64,000 bases of DNA. Source: CAYSAQ01 sp964429235 (GTDB lineage: Bacteria; Margulisbacteria; Riflemargulisbacteria; GWF2-35-9; DYQY01). A model generated the notes under the pieces. It was given only the letters and a program-made list of their open reading frames with translations. It was not told the origin of the DNA and ran no database searches. Below, piece after piece: positions 35,696-44,783 of the stretch (position 1 is its first letter; the number at the start of each line of letters is the position of its first letter). The stretch lies in contig CAYSAQ010000005.1 of NCBI GenBank assembly GCA_964429235.1, forward strand, positions 50,595 through 114,594, read 5' to 3'. The position numbers were made by a program, and so were the translations under genes.

Positions 35696-36493
35696 CTAGC
35701 AGGATATTTCATATTTCGAATAGCCACTAGAATATTTTACTAACCAAGGTCTTATGGATCTAGGTATTAGCTTCCTTATATGAAACAGAAGTTTATTTTT
35801 CCATCCAGGAATGATTATGCTTTTATTTTTTTTCATAGCATTGTACGTGATGTGTGCAACTGTTTTTGCAGTCATTTTTATTGAGTTATGATTACTATAT
35901 TCATAGTTGCATCTATCTCCAAACTTGCTTTCCGTAGGTCCAGGACAAAGGCAACTTACTTTTACGCCAGTAGGCTTCAGCTCTTCTCGTAATGCTTCAG
36001 AGAAACTAAGTATATATGCTTTGCTTGAGAAATAGGTATTCATAAAAGGACCTGGGAAAAAAGATGCCATAGATCCTACATTCAGAATATGGCCCTTTTT
36101 ATTTTTTATCATTGTTGGAAGAATTAATTTAGTTAAAGTTGTTGGTACGGTAATGTTTAGCTGAATAAGGTTTTCATCTGTATCGCTATCAGTTTCGGCA
36201 AAGAAACCATAGTTGCCAAAGCCTGCATTGTTAATAAGTATATCAATATTTATCTTTTCTTTTTCACAGTATGTGAAGAGTTCTTTACAAGCTTTTTGCG
36301 CAGTTAAATCAATTGCAAAGACTTTAATGTCTACATTGTAAGCTTTAGAAATAGTTGAGGCTGCATTAAGAAGATTCTCTTTGTTTCTAGCTACTAATAA
36401 TAGGTTATGGCCATGTTTTGCAAACTGAGTTGCTATAGCCAGGCCAATGCCATAAGAGCCCCCTGTTATTAGTGTGTAATTGTTATTTTTCAT
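35696..36493 (-). CDS. short-chain dehydrogenase/reductase
   Basis: 265 residues from the ATG at 36493; an upstream in-frame extension of 29 residues is AT-rich and reads like non-coding DNA. Rossmann motif TGGSYGIGLAIA, NNAGFGNYG, active site Ser (NVGSMASF), YFSSKAYI (catalytic Tyr-x3-Lys, here YFSSK) and LCPGP. Of the classical SDR type with NAD(P) and an unknown substrate. It is monocistronic and divergent from the Na/Pi symporter gene. Confidence 0.88.
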   Translation of the reverse strand: MKNNNYTLITGGSYGIGLAIATQFAKHGHNLLLVARNKENLLNAASTISKAYNVDIKVFAIDLTAQKACKELFTYCEKEKINIDILINNAGFGNYGFFAETDSDTDENLIQLNITVPTTLTKLILPTMIKNKKGHILNVGSMASFFPGPFMNTYFSSKAYILSFSEALREELKPTGVKVSCLCPGPTESKFGDRCNYEYSNHNSIKMTAKTVAHITYNAMKKNKSIIIPGWKNKLLFHIRKLIPRSIRPWLVKYSSGYSKYEISC

Positions 36494-36579
36494 GTCATAG
36501 ATTCTAGCATATATATAACGATAATTTTCATTATAAAATGCGAAAAAATAGTTTTTTGAAAAGATAAAAAACGAGTACA

Positions 36580-37716
36580 ATGAGAATTATGAAAAAGCAG
36601 TTAACTGTTATTTTTAAATTAGCGTTAGTTTTTTTCTTTTTATACTTATTTTTAGTAAGTATCGGTTTGATGGGAGCTGCCTTTAAAGGATTCGGCAAAG
36701 ACTTTGCTGTTGCTCTTATTAGTACTACTTCAAATCCATTTATTGCATTATTTATAGGTGTCTTTTGTACAAGTTTGGTGCAGAGCTCATCTACAACAAC
36801 ATCTATTGTAGTTGGCATGGTTGGTTCTGGTGTATTAACAGTAGGTAATGCTATTCCTATTATAATGGGTGCAAATATTGGTACAGCTGTTACAAATACG
36901 ATGGTTGCATTAGGCCACGTTGGTAGAAGAGAAGAGTTTAAGCGAGCAATCGCTGGTGCTACAGTTCATGATTTCTTTAATTTGCTTTGTGTTGCGATTT
37001 TATTCCCATTGGAATTAATGTTTGGGTTTTTACAAAAGACAGCAATGTGGTTAAGTGCAATCTTTGTAGGAGTAGAGAGTGGTGGGACTTTTAACAGTCC
37101 TGTTAAAGCAGTTACAAAACCACTTATTAATTTGGTAAAACATTTATTTATAGATACGTTTCAGATAGAGCACACATTGGCATATATATTAATGTTAGTG
37201 TTGGCATTAACAGTTATTTTTATCGCTCTTTATTTTATTGTTAAAATAATGAAATCCATGATTATGGGTAAAGCTGAAATGGTGTTTGATAATGTGCTAG
37301 GACAAAATGCCCTGATAGCTTTTGGTGCTGGATTGCTTTTTACAATAGTTGTTCAGAGTAGCTCGATTACAACATCACTTATGGTTCCAATGGTTGCCGC
37401 TGGAATGGTACAATTAGAGATGCTATTGCCTATAGTGCTTGGTGCAAATATTGGAACAACAATAACAGCATTGCTTGCATCGTTAGCTGTTGGTAATGTG
37501 GCTGCTATTAGCATAGCATTTGTTCATATATTATTTAATTTTATTGGGGTTGTTTTTATCTCTCAAGTTTCTTTATTTAGGCAGATTCCATTGAAGTTAG
37601 CTAGGGGGCTAGGTGAACTTGCTTATCATAAACGTCGATATGCATTTGTGTATGTTATAGGTTTATATTTTATTGTTCCGGCTACATTAATATTTGTTTC
37701 TAAAGTTTTTACATAA
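36580..37716 (+). CDS. Na/Pi cotransporter family protein
   Basis: 378 residues with two inverted halves, each containing the QSSS motif (VQSSSTTTSIVVGMV, VQSSSITTSLMVPMV) followed by GANIGT, diagnostic of the Na/Pi-cotransporter family (PF02690). It should import phosphate with sodium. The next gene is a PhoU-like protein, a frequent partner. An ATG three codons further in is an alternative start. Confidence 0.92.
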   Translation: MRIMKKQLTVIFKLALVFFFLYLFLVSIGLMGAAFKGFGKDFAVALISTTSNPFIALFIGVFCTSLVQSSSTTTSIVVGMVGSGVLTVGNAIPIIMGANIGTAVTNTMVALGHVGRREEFKRAIAGATVHDFFNLLCVAILFPLELMFGFLQKTAMWLSAIFVGVESGGTFNSPVKAVTKPLINLVKHLFIDTFQIEHTLAYILMLVLALTVIFIALYFIVKIMKSMIMGKAEMVFDNVLGQNALIAFGAGLLFTIVVQSSSITTSLMVPMVAAGMVQLEMLLPIVLGANIGTTITALLASLAVGNVAAISIAFVHILFNFIGVVFISQVSLFRQIPLKLARGLGELAYHKRRYAFVYVIGLYFIVPATLIFVSKVFT

Positions 37717-37735
37717 AAAAAGGAGGAGATTGCGC

Positions 37736-38401
37736 ATGTTTAATAATTTATTTGATATTTGGAAAGGGAAAGATTTTCTAGAGAGTGTAGAAGAAGATTT
37801 CTCTGCAATGCTCGAGATAAGTTCAAAAATGTTCAAAAATGTTAAGAAGTTCATAAGTGCTGAGCTTACTGATAGTGAGTTACAACAAGAGATTTATGAT
37901 ATGGACAAAGACATAAATAATCTTGAACGTAAGATAAGAAAAAGAATCTTAGAGCATATGGCAATGCAGCCTTCTTGTGATGTGTCAGCTTCATTAATTC
38001 TTATGAGTGTTATTAAGGATGCTGAAAGACTTGGTGATTATCTTAAGAATATTGCCGAAGTTAGAACTATTCTTAATGGGAAAATAGACGAAAAATGTTA
38101 TAACCAGTTTTTTGGTGACTTAGAATATCAGATTACAGGAATGTTTGTTGCAGCTAAAAAAGCTTTTGTAGATTCAGATACTGATTTGGCAAAAGAGGTA
38201 GGGAAAAAGAAAACTGTATTAGGGCCAAAATGTGAAGATATTATACAAGACATTGCTAATAGCGATATGCCAGCAAGAGATGCCGTAGCATATGCTTTGA
38301 TTGCTAGATATTGTAAAAGGTTAGTAGCTCACTTAGGAAATATCGCAACTTCAGTAATCTTACCTTTTGAAGAGTTGGATTATTATAGACCAGAAAGTTA
38401 A
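37736..38401 (+). CDS. PhoU-like phosphate transport regulator
   Basis: 221 residues from the ATG at 37736, which has a perfect AGGAGGAG site; an upstream start at 37694 would overlap the symporter and is rejected. Helical bundle with PhoU-type features (DKDINNLERKIRKRI, DAERLGDYLKNIAE, ARYCKRLVAHLGNIATS). In this setting it probably gates the Na/Pi symporter. Its stop overlaps the next start (TAATG). Confidence 0.85.
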   Translation: MFNNLFDIWKGKDFLESVEEDFSAMLEISSKMFKNVKKFISAELTDSELQQEIYDMDKDINNLERKIRKRILEHMAMQPSCDVSASLILMSVIKDAERLGDYLKNIAEVRTILNGKIDEKCYNQFFGDLEYQITGMFVAAKKAFVDSDTDLAKEVGKKKTVLGPKCEDIIQDIANSDMPARDAVAYALIARYCKRLVAHLGNIATSVILPFEELDYYRPES

Positions 38402-38865
38402 TGATAGTTTTAGCACTATGTACGGCGAACAGATGCCGATCGCAGATGTTCGAAGCAATATTCAACTATCTTTCTAAAGGGGAACTGACAGCAATTAGTG
38501 CTGGCACAAAAGCAACCTTTGTTCATCCACTAGCAACTAGAGTTCTTGAAGAGATAGACATTTCTACAAGCGGTCAAAAATCTAAGAAGATAATACAAAT
38601 AGAGCCAGCTAAAAACGTTTTGTTGTTGGAAGATCAGGATGCTAATTTTCATAAAATAGATTTAGATAAAATTTTGCATGTTATTACTTTATGCGGTGGT
38701 GCAAATGAAAAATGTCCTATATTTCCAGCAAATGTTTCTAGAATCCATTGGCCAATAGATGACCCTGACCAGTATAAGGGTTCAGACGAGGAAATGTTGC
38801 CTCATTTTCGTGCTTCTAGAGATGATATATATCAGCGTATAGAAAAGTTTTTAGAGGCTAAATAA
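38401..38865 (+). CDS. arsenate reductase / low-molecular-weight phosphatase family protein
   Basis: 154 residues. P-loop CTANRCR gives CX5R (Cys7, Arg13) as in thioredoxin-coupled ArsC. The redox pair is Cys98 and Cys105 (TLCGGANEKCP), and HWPIDDP matches the conserved C-terminal Asp-Pro loop. These features favour arsenate reduction over protein-tyrosine dephosphorylation. The gene is coupled to PhoU and a Na/Pi symporter, a sensible link because arsenate enters through phosphate carriers. Confidence 0.85.
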   Translation: MIVLALCTANRCRSQMFEAIFNYLSKGELTAISAGTKATFVHPLATRVLEEIDISTSGQKSKKIIQIEPAKNVLLLEDQDANFHKIDLDKILHVITLCGGANEKCPIFPANVSRIHWPIDDPDQYKGSDEEMLPHFRASRDDIYQRIEKFLEAK

Positions 38866-38943
38866 CGCTATTTGTGCGGTTCCTTAGTATATGAATAATA
38901 GATGATGATATAATTATAAAAAATTAATTAGATGGAGAAGATT

Positions 38944-39708
38944 ATGAAAAGATTTATATTAATAGCGTTAATGGTTACTTTCTCTTTTGCCGAAGTATTG
39001 AATGTAGTAAATGATAATCCCGAGGCACAAATATTTATTAATGGGCAAATTGTAGGAACTGGATCAGTTGAGGCTTATGAAGTATTACCAGGTTCTCATT
39101 TAGTAAAAGTATTAGTTGATGGAGAGAAAACATATTCAGAGATAGTTGAGATTGAAGCTGGTAAGGTAAAGTCTTTAGACACTTCTCATTTTGTGGATGT
39201 TAAAACAGAGTATGCTAATAAGGGCGCTAAGTCAGTAGAGGCAGGCAGAATTAGAGAGTCTTTGGGAGATTATGGATTAGGTTTTTATCTTGGACCAGTT
39301 ACATCTGGGTTAAGTTTTAAATGGTTTGGAAGTAATGATTTGGGTATCCAGACTACTGGCTGGTTAGCAGCGGATGCCACTACTAGTTTTTATAATTTTG
39401 AAGTAAGAGCATTATATCTTCTAGCCACAAATGTTATTAATAAAAAGTTACAGTCATTATACTTAGCTGTTGGTGCCGGTAAAAGTGAATATGATGATGG
39501 TAGCAGTAGTGTTGAGCTAAGAGAGATAATGGAAGTTGCGTTAGGTATTGAGACTGCAGCAACAGGAATGCTTGATGATACAGCTGTTAGTTCTATATTT
39601 AATGATGCATTTGTATCTTTAGAGCTTGGGTTTAATAGAATTATAAAAAATCATAAGTTTGAATACCAAGGGGTTAAGCTTTCAGCAGCAATGCACTGGT
39701 ATTTTTAA
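38944..39708 (+). CDS. PEGA-domain secreted protein, probable outer-membrane barrel
   Basis: 254 residues from the ATG at 38944 behind GGAGAAG. Signal peptide about 1-16. A PEGA-like beta domain follows (NPEAQIFINGQIVGTG, VLPGSHLVKV). The C-terminal ~150 residues are amphipathic strands ending in Phe (HWYF), as for small barrels inserted by BAM. Function unknown; monocistronic by spacing. Confidence 0.7.
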   Translation: MKRFILIALMVTFSFAEVLNVVNDNPEAQIFINGQIVGTGSVEAYEVLPGSHLVKVLVDGEKTYSEIVEIEAGKVKSLDTSHFVDVKTEYANKGAKSVEAGRIRESLGDYGLGFYLGPVTSGLSFKWFGSNDLGIQTTGWLAADATTSFYNFEVRALYLLATNVINKKLQSLYLAVGAGKSEYDDGSSSVELREIMEVALGIETAATGMLDDTAVSSIFNDAFVSLELGFNRIIKNHKFEYQGVKLSAAMHWYF

Positions 39709-39745
39709 TTAGACAGACAACATTAAGAGTATCTTAAGCCTTCAA

Positions 39746-41392
39746 CTATGCTAAAGCATCATCGGCGATATGCCATTCGAGGTCTTCAATTACACTTAAC
39801 TCGACTATGTTTTCAGCTTTCTTAAGTAATAGGTTGCATTCCTTACTTAAGTTTAGCAAGTGAAGTTTTTTGTTATAATTGCCGTATCGTTCGGTGATGT
39901 TTTGAAGCGCTTCTATTCCAGAGTGATCACATACACGTGACTCAGAAAAATCGATCACAACATGTTCAGCATCATTTTGGAAATCGAACAGATCTTTGAA
40001 AGAGGCAGCAGATCCAAAAAACAAAGGGCCATGAAGGTTGTAGATAGTTTTACCCTCACTTGTTTCTTTATTAGCCAGCATTACTTTCCCGTGTTCCCAG
40101 GCAAAAACCAAAGCTGAAATAATAATTCCTACTAATACGGCTATTGCCAGGTCGTACAAAACAGTGACAGCTGAAACGATTATAATAACGGCCAGGTCGG
40201 ATTTAGGAATCTTGTTTGATAGTCGTAAGCTGGACCATTCGAAAGTTCCGATAACCACTAAAAACATAACACCCACAAGTGCTGCTAATGGGATAATTTC
40301 GATTAAGTTTGCTCCAAATAATAGAAAGCCAAGTAGAAAGAGAGCGGCTGCAATACCAGAGGTTCTTCCTCTACCACCACCACGAATATTGATCATGCTT
40401 TGTCCGATCATGGCACAGCCCCCCATTCCACCAAAGAATCCGTTAACAACGTTAGCTATCCCTTGTCCGATACATTCTTTGTTACTTCGTCCACGAGTTT
40501 CTGTTAGTTCATCAATAAGAGATAGAGTCATAAGTGATTCGATAATTCCAACAGCGGCTGCCAATAGTGCAAAGGGGAATATTAGTTTTAATGCTGCGAA
40601 ACTAAATGGGATTTTTGGAATTCCGAAAGTAGGTAGCCCAGCTGCAATTGTTGTTATGCTAGAGTTTCCGTCTTGTACAAAGTCTAATACGGTATTAACC
40701 ATGCCAGGATTGGTTTTGTTTATAAATAAGCCTATTACAGAAACTATTATTATTCCTATCAGTGTTGAAGGTACAGCTTTAGTAAGCTTTGGTAATAGGA
40801 TTCCAATAGCCATTGTAAGAAAAACAAGTCCGAACATGATTGTTAGTGGAACTATTGGTAATAAATGACCACCATGAGTAAATTGTTCGAATTGTGATTT
40901 AAAGATTATAATAGCTAACCCGTTTACGAATCCTAGTACTACAGGGTGGGGCACCATACGGATGAATTTTCCTAGTTTCAAAACACCAAATAGGATTTGG
41001 ATTAAGCCCATTAAGATAACAGCTGCGAATAGATATCCAAGTGCGCTTTCCATGATAGCTCCTGCACTCATCTCAGCTACTTTACCCATTTCTACTACTT
41101 TAGCGACTAGTGGAGCAAAAATAACGGCTACTGCACCGGTTGCTCCAGATATCATCCCAGGACGTCCGCCAAATATGGCTGTGATTAAGCCCATCATAAA
41201 TGCTGCATATAGTCCTACTTTTGGATCTACGCCAGCTACAAAAGCAAATGCGATTGCTTCTGGTATAAGTGCTAAGGATACTGTTAATCCAGAAAGGATA
41301 TCGTTCTTTAGGTTACGTGGTCTTGCAAGTTTAAGTGGTACAAATCTGTTTTTGATTGATTTGAAATCTTTTGAGTGTTTTGTTGTAGTCAT
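39746..41392 (-). CDS. SulP family anion transporter with STAS domain
   Basis: 548 residues. About twelve membrane helices with SulP features (GLTVSLALIPEAIAFAF, FGGRPGMISGATGAVAVI). A cytoplasmic STAS domain fills ~440-548 (HVVIDFSESRVCDHSGIEAL). Substrate could be sulfate, bicarbonate or another anion. It ends an operon of aspartate kinase, PlsY-like, cupin and SulP genes on the minus strand. Confidence 0.88.
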   Translation of the reverse strand: MTTTKHSKDFKSIKNRFVPLKLARPRNLKNDILSGLTVSLALIPEAIAFAFVAGVDPKVGLYAAFMMGLITAIFGGRPGMISGATGAVAVIFAPLVAKVVEMGKVAEMSAGAIMESALGYLFAAVILMGLIQILFGVLKLGKFIRMVPHPVVLGFVNGLAIIIFKSQFEQFTHGGHLLPIVPLTIMFGLVFLTMAIGILLPKLTKAVPSTLIGIIIVSVIGLFINKTNPGMVNTVLDFVQDGNSSITTIAAGLPTFGIPKIPFSFAALKLIFPFALLAAAVGIIESLMTLSLIDELTETRGRSNKECIGQGIANVVNGFFGGMGGCAMIGQSMINIRGGGRGRTSGIAAALFLLGFLLFGANLIEIIPLAALVGVMFLVVIGTFEWSSLRLSNKIPKSDLAVIIIVSAVTVLYDLAIAVLVGIIISALVFAWEHGKVMLANKETSEGKTIYNLHGPLFFGSAASFKDLFDFQNDAEHVVIDFSESRVCDHSGIEALQNITERYGNYNKKLHLLNLSKECNLLLKKAENIVELSVIEDLEWHIADDALA

Positions 41393-41404
41393 AGTATCTT
41401 CCTT

Positions 41405-41911
41405 TTAGCTTTTAGTAAGTTTCGTGATTATTTCTTTATATTCTGGGTATTTTTCAACTAGTGATATTCTATCACCATGTTCATAATCTTGGAATTCGAA
41501 AGAGGGTGCAACAGTTGTTCCCAGCAATGCAAACTTACCACCTTTTTTAAGTCTCATTCCCTGCCAAATATTTTTCTTTACCGTAACTTGCACATGTTGT
41601 TCATTGGCAATATCTTGCCCAAGTGTAACCTTGATTCCTTCTCCATCTGGAGCAAGTTGAACCATTTCACAGGGGTCGCCAAGATAGAAATGAAATATCT
41701 CATCTGATTGTAGTCTATGTATGTGGGAAAAAGTATCAGGTGTTAGAAGATAGTAGATACATGTAGAGAAGTCTCTATCACCCATGTAGCGCATTGGTAG
41801 TGCGTCTTTATCTATAGATTCTTTACATCGATATGTTTCTCTGTAGAAACCACCTTCCTCTGGATGAGGGATTAGTTTTAGTGTTTCAATTACTTGTTGG
41901 GCTTTAAGCAT
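41405..41911 (-). CDS. cupin_5 (DUF985) family protein
   Basis: 168 residues. LIPHPEEGGFYRETYR, TPDTFSHIHRLQSDEIFHFY and KGGKFALLGTTVAPSFEFQD match the DUF985 cupin family. His/Glu residues of the cupin barrel are visible. Function unknown, possibly a sugar or metabolite isomerase. Its start abuts the PlsY-like stop (1-base gap), within the same operon. Confidence 0.85.
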   Translation of the reverse strand: MLKAQQVIETLKLIPHPEEGGFYRETYRCKESIDKDALPMRYMGDRDFSTCIYYLLTPDTFSHIHRLQSDEIFHFYLGDPCEMVQLAPDGEGIKVTLGQDIANEQHVQVTVKKNIWQGMRLKKGGKFALLGTTVAPSFEFQDYEHGDRISLVEKYPEYKEIITKLTKS

Positions 41912-41912
41912 A

Positions 41913-42458
41913 TTAATGTTGAAATAAATTTTTACTATTAACTAATGTAAAACGAACAACTGAGAAAACAAGAAAAACTAGTGCGATTAGTACAAAGTAT
42001 ATATCGGCACCACTTACCCAGTAGAATATTGCTAGAAGAAGTGAGGATATAATAATTGGTATTTCTTGAAGGTCTTTATTGGTTAACATAAAAAAGGCTT
42101 CAATTACTAATAGGCCCAAAGCCAAATATGGATTGATGCTGAATAAGAATATAAGAAGTAGGATTGTGGTGCTTCTATGTAGCTTCGGATTCCAGAATGG
42201 GAATATTTGCCCAAGAGTAAGCCCGATAATCCAAGCAATAGAGCCATAACTAATCAAGTAATAGAAAAAGAAAAATTTAAGAATATCAATACTAAGAAAA
42301 AGCCACTGCCAACCAAATCCAGGATAATAACTAACAGTTATTCCTTTCTTTATGACAATGACAGTTTTCTTATTTAGATTATCAATGTTACCTGCAAAGA
42401 AAGCTATCCCCGGGATTGATCCGACAATATAGCTTATTAACAGGTAGATAAAAATCAT
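41913..42458 (-). CDS. divergent PlsY-like membrane protein
   Basis: 181 residues, about five membrane helices. The N-terminal YIVGSIPG matches PlsY motif 1, DILKFFFFYY and LGQIFPFWNPK match the middle, but the catalytic GGKG loop of acyl-phosphate:glycerol-3-phosphate acyltransferases is replaced (KLHRSTT). It is probably a PlsY relative that has lost or changed activity. It lies between aspartate kinase and a cupin, with 3-base and 1-base gaps, so it is co-expressed. A genuine PlsY would be expected elsewhere in the genome. Confidence 0.55.
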   Translation of the reverse strand: MIFIYLLISYIVGSIPGIAFFAGNIDNLNKKTVIVIKKGITVSYYPGFGWQWLFLSIDILKFFFFYYLISYGSIAWIIGLTLGQIFPFWNPKLHRSTTILLLIFLFSINPYLALGLLVIEAFFMLTNKDLQEIPIIISSLLLAIFYWVSGADIYFVLIALVFLVFSVVRFTLVNSKNLFQH

Positions 42459-42461
42459 TGT

Positions 42462-43676
42462 TTATTTATCTAGGTTAAAGCCTGAATGTAACAATTTGAC
42501 TGTTTTATCTGTTTCTTCTGTATCAATGATACAAGATATTTTTATTTCAGAAGTTGTAATCAAATCTATGTTGATTTTGTTTGTTCCTAGAATAGAGAAC
42601 ATTTTTGCAGCTACACCTGGGCTAGAAACCATTCCAACTCCTACGATAGAAACCTTAGATACATTTTCTTTAGAGGTAACGCCTTTAGCGCCAACTTTTT
42701 TAGAGAAAGCTTCTGTAAGTTCTATAGCTGTTTTGTATTCATCTCTAGGCATTGTGAATGCGATATCATTATGATCATCAGTTTGGTTACTCTGGACAAT
42801 CATATCTACATTGATACTTGCTACCGCTAGTTCTGTAAATAAATCTCCTGCAATACCGGGTTTGTCTGGTAACCCCTTGATAGCTATTTTCGATGTATTT
42901 TCGTCGTATGCGATTCCTGTTACTGGATTCTTAATTTCCATGTCTGATACCTCCCTTACTATAGTTCCTTCATTAAAATTGTAACTAGAACGGACAACAA
43001 GCTTCAGCCCATAAGCCTTAGCTCCTTCTACCGCGCGTGGATGTAATACTTGAGCACCAAGACTGGCTAGCTCTAACATTTCATCATAATCAATAAAATT
43101 GTGTTTTTTTGCTTCTTTTACAAGACTTGGGTTCGTAGTATAGACTCCGTCCACATCTGTGTAAATTTCACAGCATTCAGCCTTTAGAGCAGCAGCGATT
43201 GCTACAGCTGATGTGTCAGAACCACCTCTGCCAATAGTTGTAATATCGTCATCACTATTAATTCCTTGGAATCCATTAACGATTACTATTTTATTGTCGG
43301 TTAGTTCGCCTTGTATTCTATCTGGCTTAACATCTAGAATTTTTGCCTTGTTTGGCGTGTCTTCTGTATAAACACCTGCTTGCCATCCTGTTAAAGAAAT
43401 AGCATCATGCCCTTTAGATGTAAGCATCATTGCTAGCAGCGATGAAGATATAGATTCTCCAGTAGCTAATAGTGCATCATATTCTCTGCCTGATGGGTTC
43501 GGGTCTATTTGTTTAGCTAAGCTTACTAGCTCATCAGTAAAATCCCCCATGGCAGATACTATAACAACCATGTGATAACCTTTTTCTTTATTAGTTATAA
43601 TACGGTCAGCAACACGTTGGATTTTTTCAATACTACCTACGCTTGTTCCTCCATATTTTTGTACGATTATTTTCAA
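42462..43676 (-). CDS. lysC: aspartate kinase
   Basis: 404 residues from a TTG start (AAAGGAG eight bases upstream). Kinase domain with KYGGTSVGS, GRGGSDTSAVA and YTDVDGVYTTNP. Two ACT-type regulatory regions lie at about 265-400 (GIAGDLFTELAVASINVDMI, SSPGVAAKMFSIL). It starts the aspartate-family amino acid pathway and is probably feedback-controlled through the ACT domains. It begins an operon that continues into a PlsY-like gene. Confidence 0.93.
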   Translation of the reverse strand: MKIIVQKYGGTSVGSIEKIQRVADRIITNKEKGYHMVVIVSAMGDFTDELVSLAKQIDPNPSGREYDALLATGESISSSLLAMMLTSKGHDAISLTGWQAGVYTEDTPNKAKILDVKPDRIQGELTDNKIVIVNGFQGINSDDDITTIGRGGSDTSAVAIAAALKAECCEIYTDVDGVYTTNPSLVKEAKKHNFIDYDEMLELASLGAQVLHPRAVEGAKAYGLKLVVRSSYNFNEGTIVREVSDMEIKNPVTGIAYDENTSKIAIKGLPDKPGIAGDLFTELAVASINVDMIVQSNQTDDHNDIAFTMPRDEYKTAIELTEAFSKKVGAKGVTSKENVSKVSIVGVGMVSSPGVAAKMFSILGTNKINIDLITTSEIKISCIIDTEETDKTVKLLHSGFNLDK

Positions 43677-43744
43677 CTTTTTCTCCTTTGTAACAAATTA
43701 AGTCAATGTAGTTTACCTTATTTCTAGGTTCTGTGTCTATAGTA

Positions 43745-43790
43745 AGCCCCCTGATGCTAAAGCATCTTTCCCCCTTAGATTAAGGGGGCT
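43745..43790. repeat. palindromic GC-rich intergenic repeat, copy 2
   Basis: AGCCCCCT (43745-43752) pairs with AGGGGGCT (43783-43790). Inside lie GATGC-TAAA-GCATC and CCCCCTTA-GAT-TAAGGGGG (43770-43788), so alternative stems are possible. It sits downstream of the small XRE regulator gene and before lysC (minus strand). It belongs with the hairpins at 35.6 and 44.9 kb. Confidence 0.55.
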
Positions 43791-43801
43791 AAAGCAATGT
43801 T

Positions 43802-44002
43802 CTATTTGAATAATTTTTCTATTGGGATATTAAGTGTTTCTGATAAATTATTTACCCAGTGTAATGATGGTATTTTTTTACCTTGTTCTATGAACTGTAT
43901 GTATCTCCAGCTACAGTTAGCTTTTTCAGCAAAACGTTCTTGAGTAAGATTCATTTCGAGTCTAATTTTTTTTATATTTTGTCCAAGAATTTTTAAATCC
44001 AT
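43802..44002 (-). CDS. small XRE family HTH regulator
   Basis: 66 residues from the ATG at 44002; an upstream start adds eight unlikely residues. Cro/C1-type helix-turn-helix fills nearly the whole protein (IRLEMNLTQERFAEKANCSW, YIQFIEQGKK). No ligand domain. It is transcribed away from an outer-membrane-like gene whose start is ~90 bases distant, which it may control. Confidence 0.8.
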   Translation of the reverse strand: MDLKILGQNIKKIRLEMNLTQERFAEKANCSWRYIQFIEQGKKIPSLHWVNNLSETLNIPIEKLFK

Positions 44003-44090
44003 AAATAATATATTGAACCAGTACACCAGATAGTTGTATGAACTAGCAGGTGTAGTTATAATGGGTAGTAAATTGATTAGGAGGAAGTTT

Positions 44091-44687
44091 ATGAGTAAAA
44101 AAGTGTTAATTATGTATGTTTTGGTAATTTCAATGTTTTCAATAAGTAACGCATCATGGAGAGTTTTTGGTGGGTATAATATGACTGATAAATTAATGAG
44201 TACGTATGTAAATATGGATTATCAAGAGAATTCAAAAGGTGCAGTTGTTTATGGTATAGAGTATGATGGAGCGTTTTCTTTATTAGATTCATTAGGGATA
44301 GATTCATATACAATCGGGTATAAAAAATCTGCTAAAAGATCTATTCCAACAATGACATGGAATGGAACTATTTATACATATACGCCAGTTCCAGCTGAGG
44401 TAGAACTTGATGTAATATATTTGAATTTGAATTATAGAATTGCTGGTGATATAGGGGTGTTTGCTGGAGTTAATTATCCGGGATTTAAGGGTAAGCAACC
44501 AGCAAGCGCAACATATACTCAAAAGATAGGTTTTCAAGTGGGAGTAGATTATAGTTTAACTGAAAAATTAATACTCTCAGCTATGTATGAACATGTTGAT
44601 TTAGGGAGAACTTTTCCTAATGTTTCTGGAGATATTGAAGGTTATGTGATAGGTGGATTTGAAGTATTGTTGAAATATCAGTTTTGA
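44091..44687 (+). CDS. small outer-membrane beta-barrel protein
   Basis: 198 residues from the ATG at 44091, which follows TTAGGAGGAAG; an upstream start at 44034 is rejected. Signal peptide about 1-20 (ending SNAS). The remainder is alternating beta strands (WRVFGGYNM, IYLNLNYRI, KIGFQVGVDY, GFEVLLKYQF) ending in Phe, as in eight-strand OmpW/OmpX-like barrels. Specific function unknown. Confidence 0.7.
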   Translation: MSKKVLIMYVLVISMFSISNASWRVFGGYNMTDKLMSTYVNMDYQENSKGAVVYGIEYDGAFSLLDSLGIDSYTIGYKKSAKRSIPTMTWNGTIYTYTPVPAEVELDVIYLNLNYRIAGDIGVFAGVNYPGFKGKQPASATYTQKIGFQVGVDYSLTEKLILSAMYEHVDLGRTFPNVSGDIEGYVIGGFEVLLKYQF

Positions 44688-44698
44688 TTTAAAAAATT

Positions 44699-44719
44699 AA
44701 AGGGGCTCCGCGCCCCTTT
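44699..44719 (-). terminator. strong terminator on the minus strand
   Basis: AAAGGGGC and GCCCCTTT form a perfect 8-bp stem with a 5-base loop. On the minus strand it is followed by AATTTTTT, the proper orientation for ending a leftward transcript; on the plus strand no T-run follows. Confidence 0.75.
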
Positions 44720-44741
44720 AGAATCCTCTCTGCGCTGAGCT

Positions 44742-44783
44742 TCAGAGCTTAGATTCCATAGCATTCATTCCACTAACGGACAA
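44742..44783 (-). CDS. very short ORF with strong ribosome site (13 codons)
   Basis: AGGAGGTG stands five bases (from GGAGG) before a TTG at 44783, opening MSVSGMNAMESKL and a TGA. The ribosome site lies in the loop of a possible hairpin. It may be a tiny peptide, a decayed gene start or a regulatory ORF in the candidate RNA. Coding is unproven; the strong site in an otherwise empty gap is the only support. Confidence 0.25.
   Translation of the reverse strand: MSVSGMNAMESKL

Noticed and set aside
36531..36818. A minus-strand 95-codon frame across the start of the Na/Pi gene
   Set aside because: It is a shadow of the conserved QSSS/GANIGT region of the symporter.
40164..41408. Long plus-strand open frames opposite the SulP gene (234 and 148 codons)
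   Set aside because: They are Ser/Pro/Ile-rich shadows of the SulP frame on the other strand, with no ribosome site or domain.
44742..44783. A flagellar or basal-body gene start read into MSVSGMNAMESKL
   Set aside because: The frame stops after 13 codons and no continuation exists in any frame; only a tiny ORF can be claimed.
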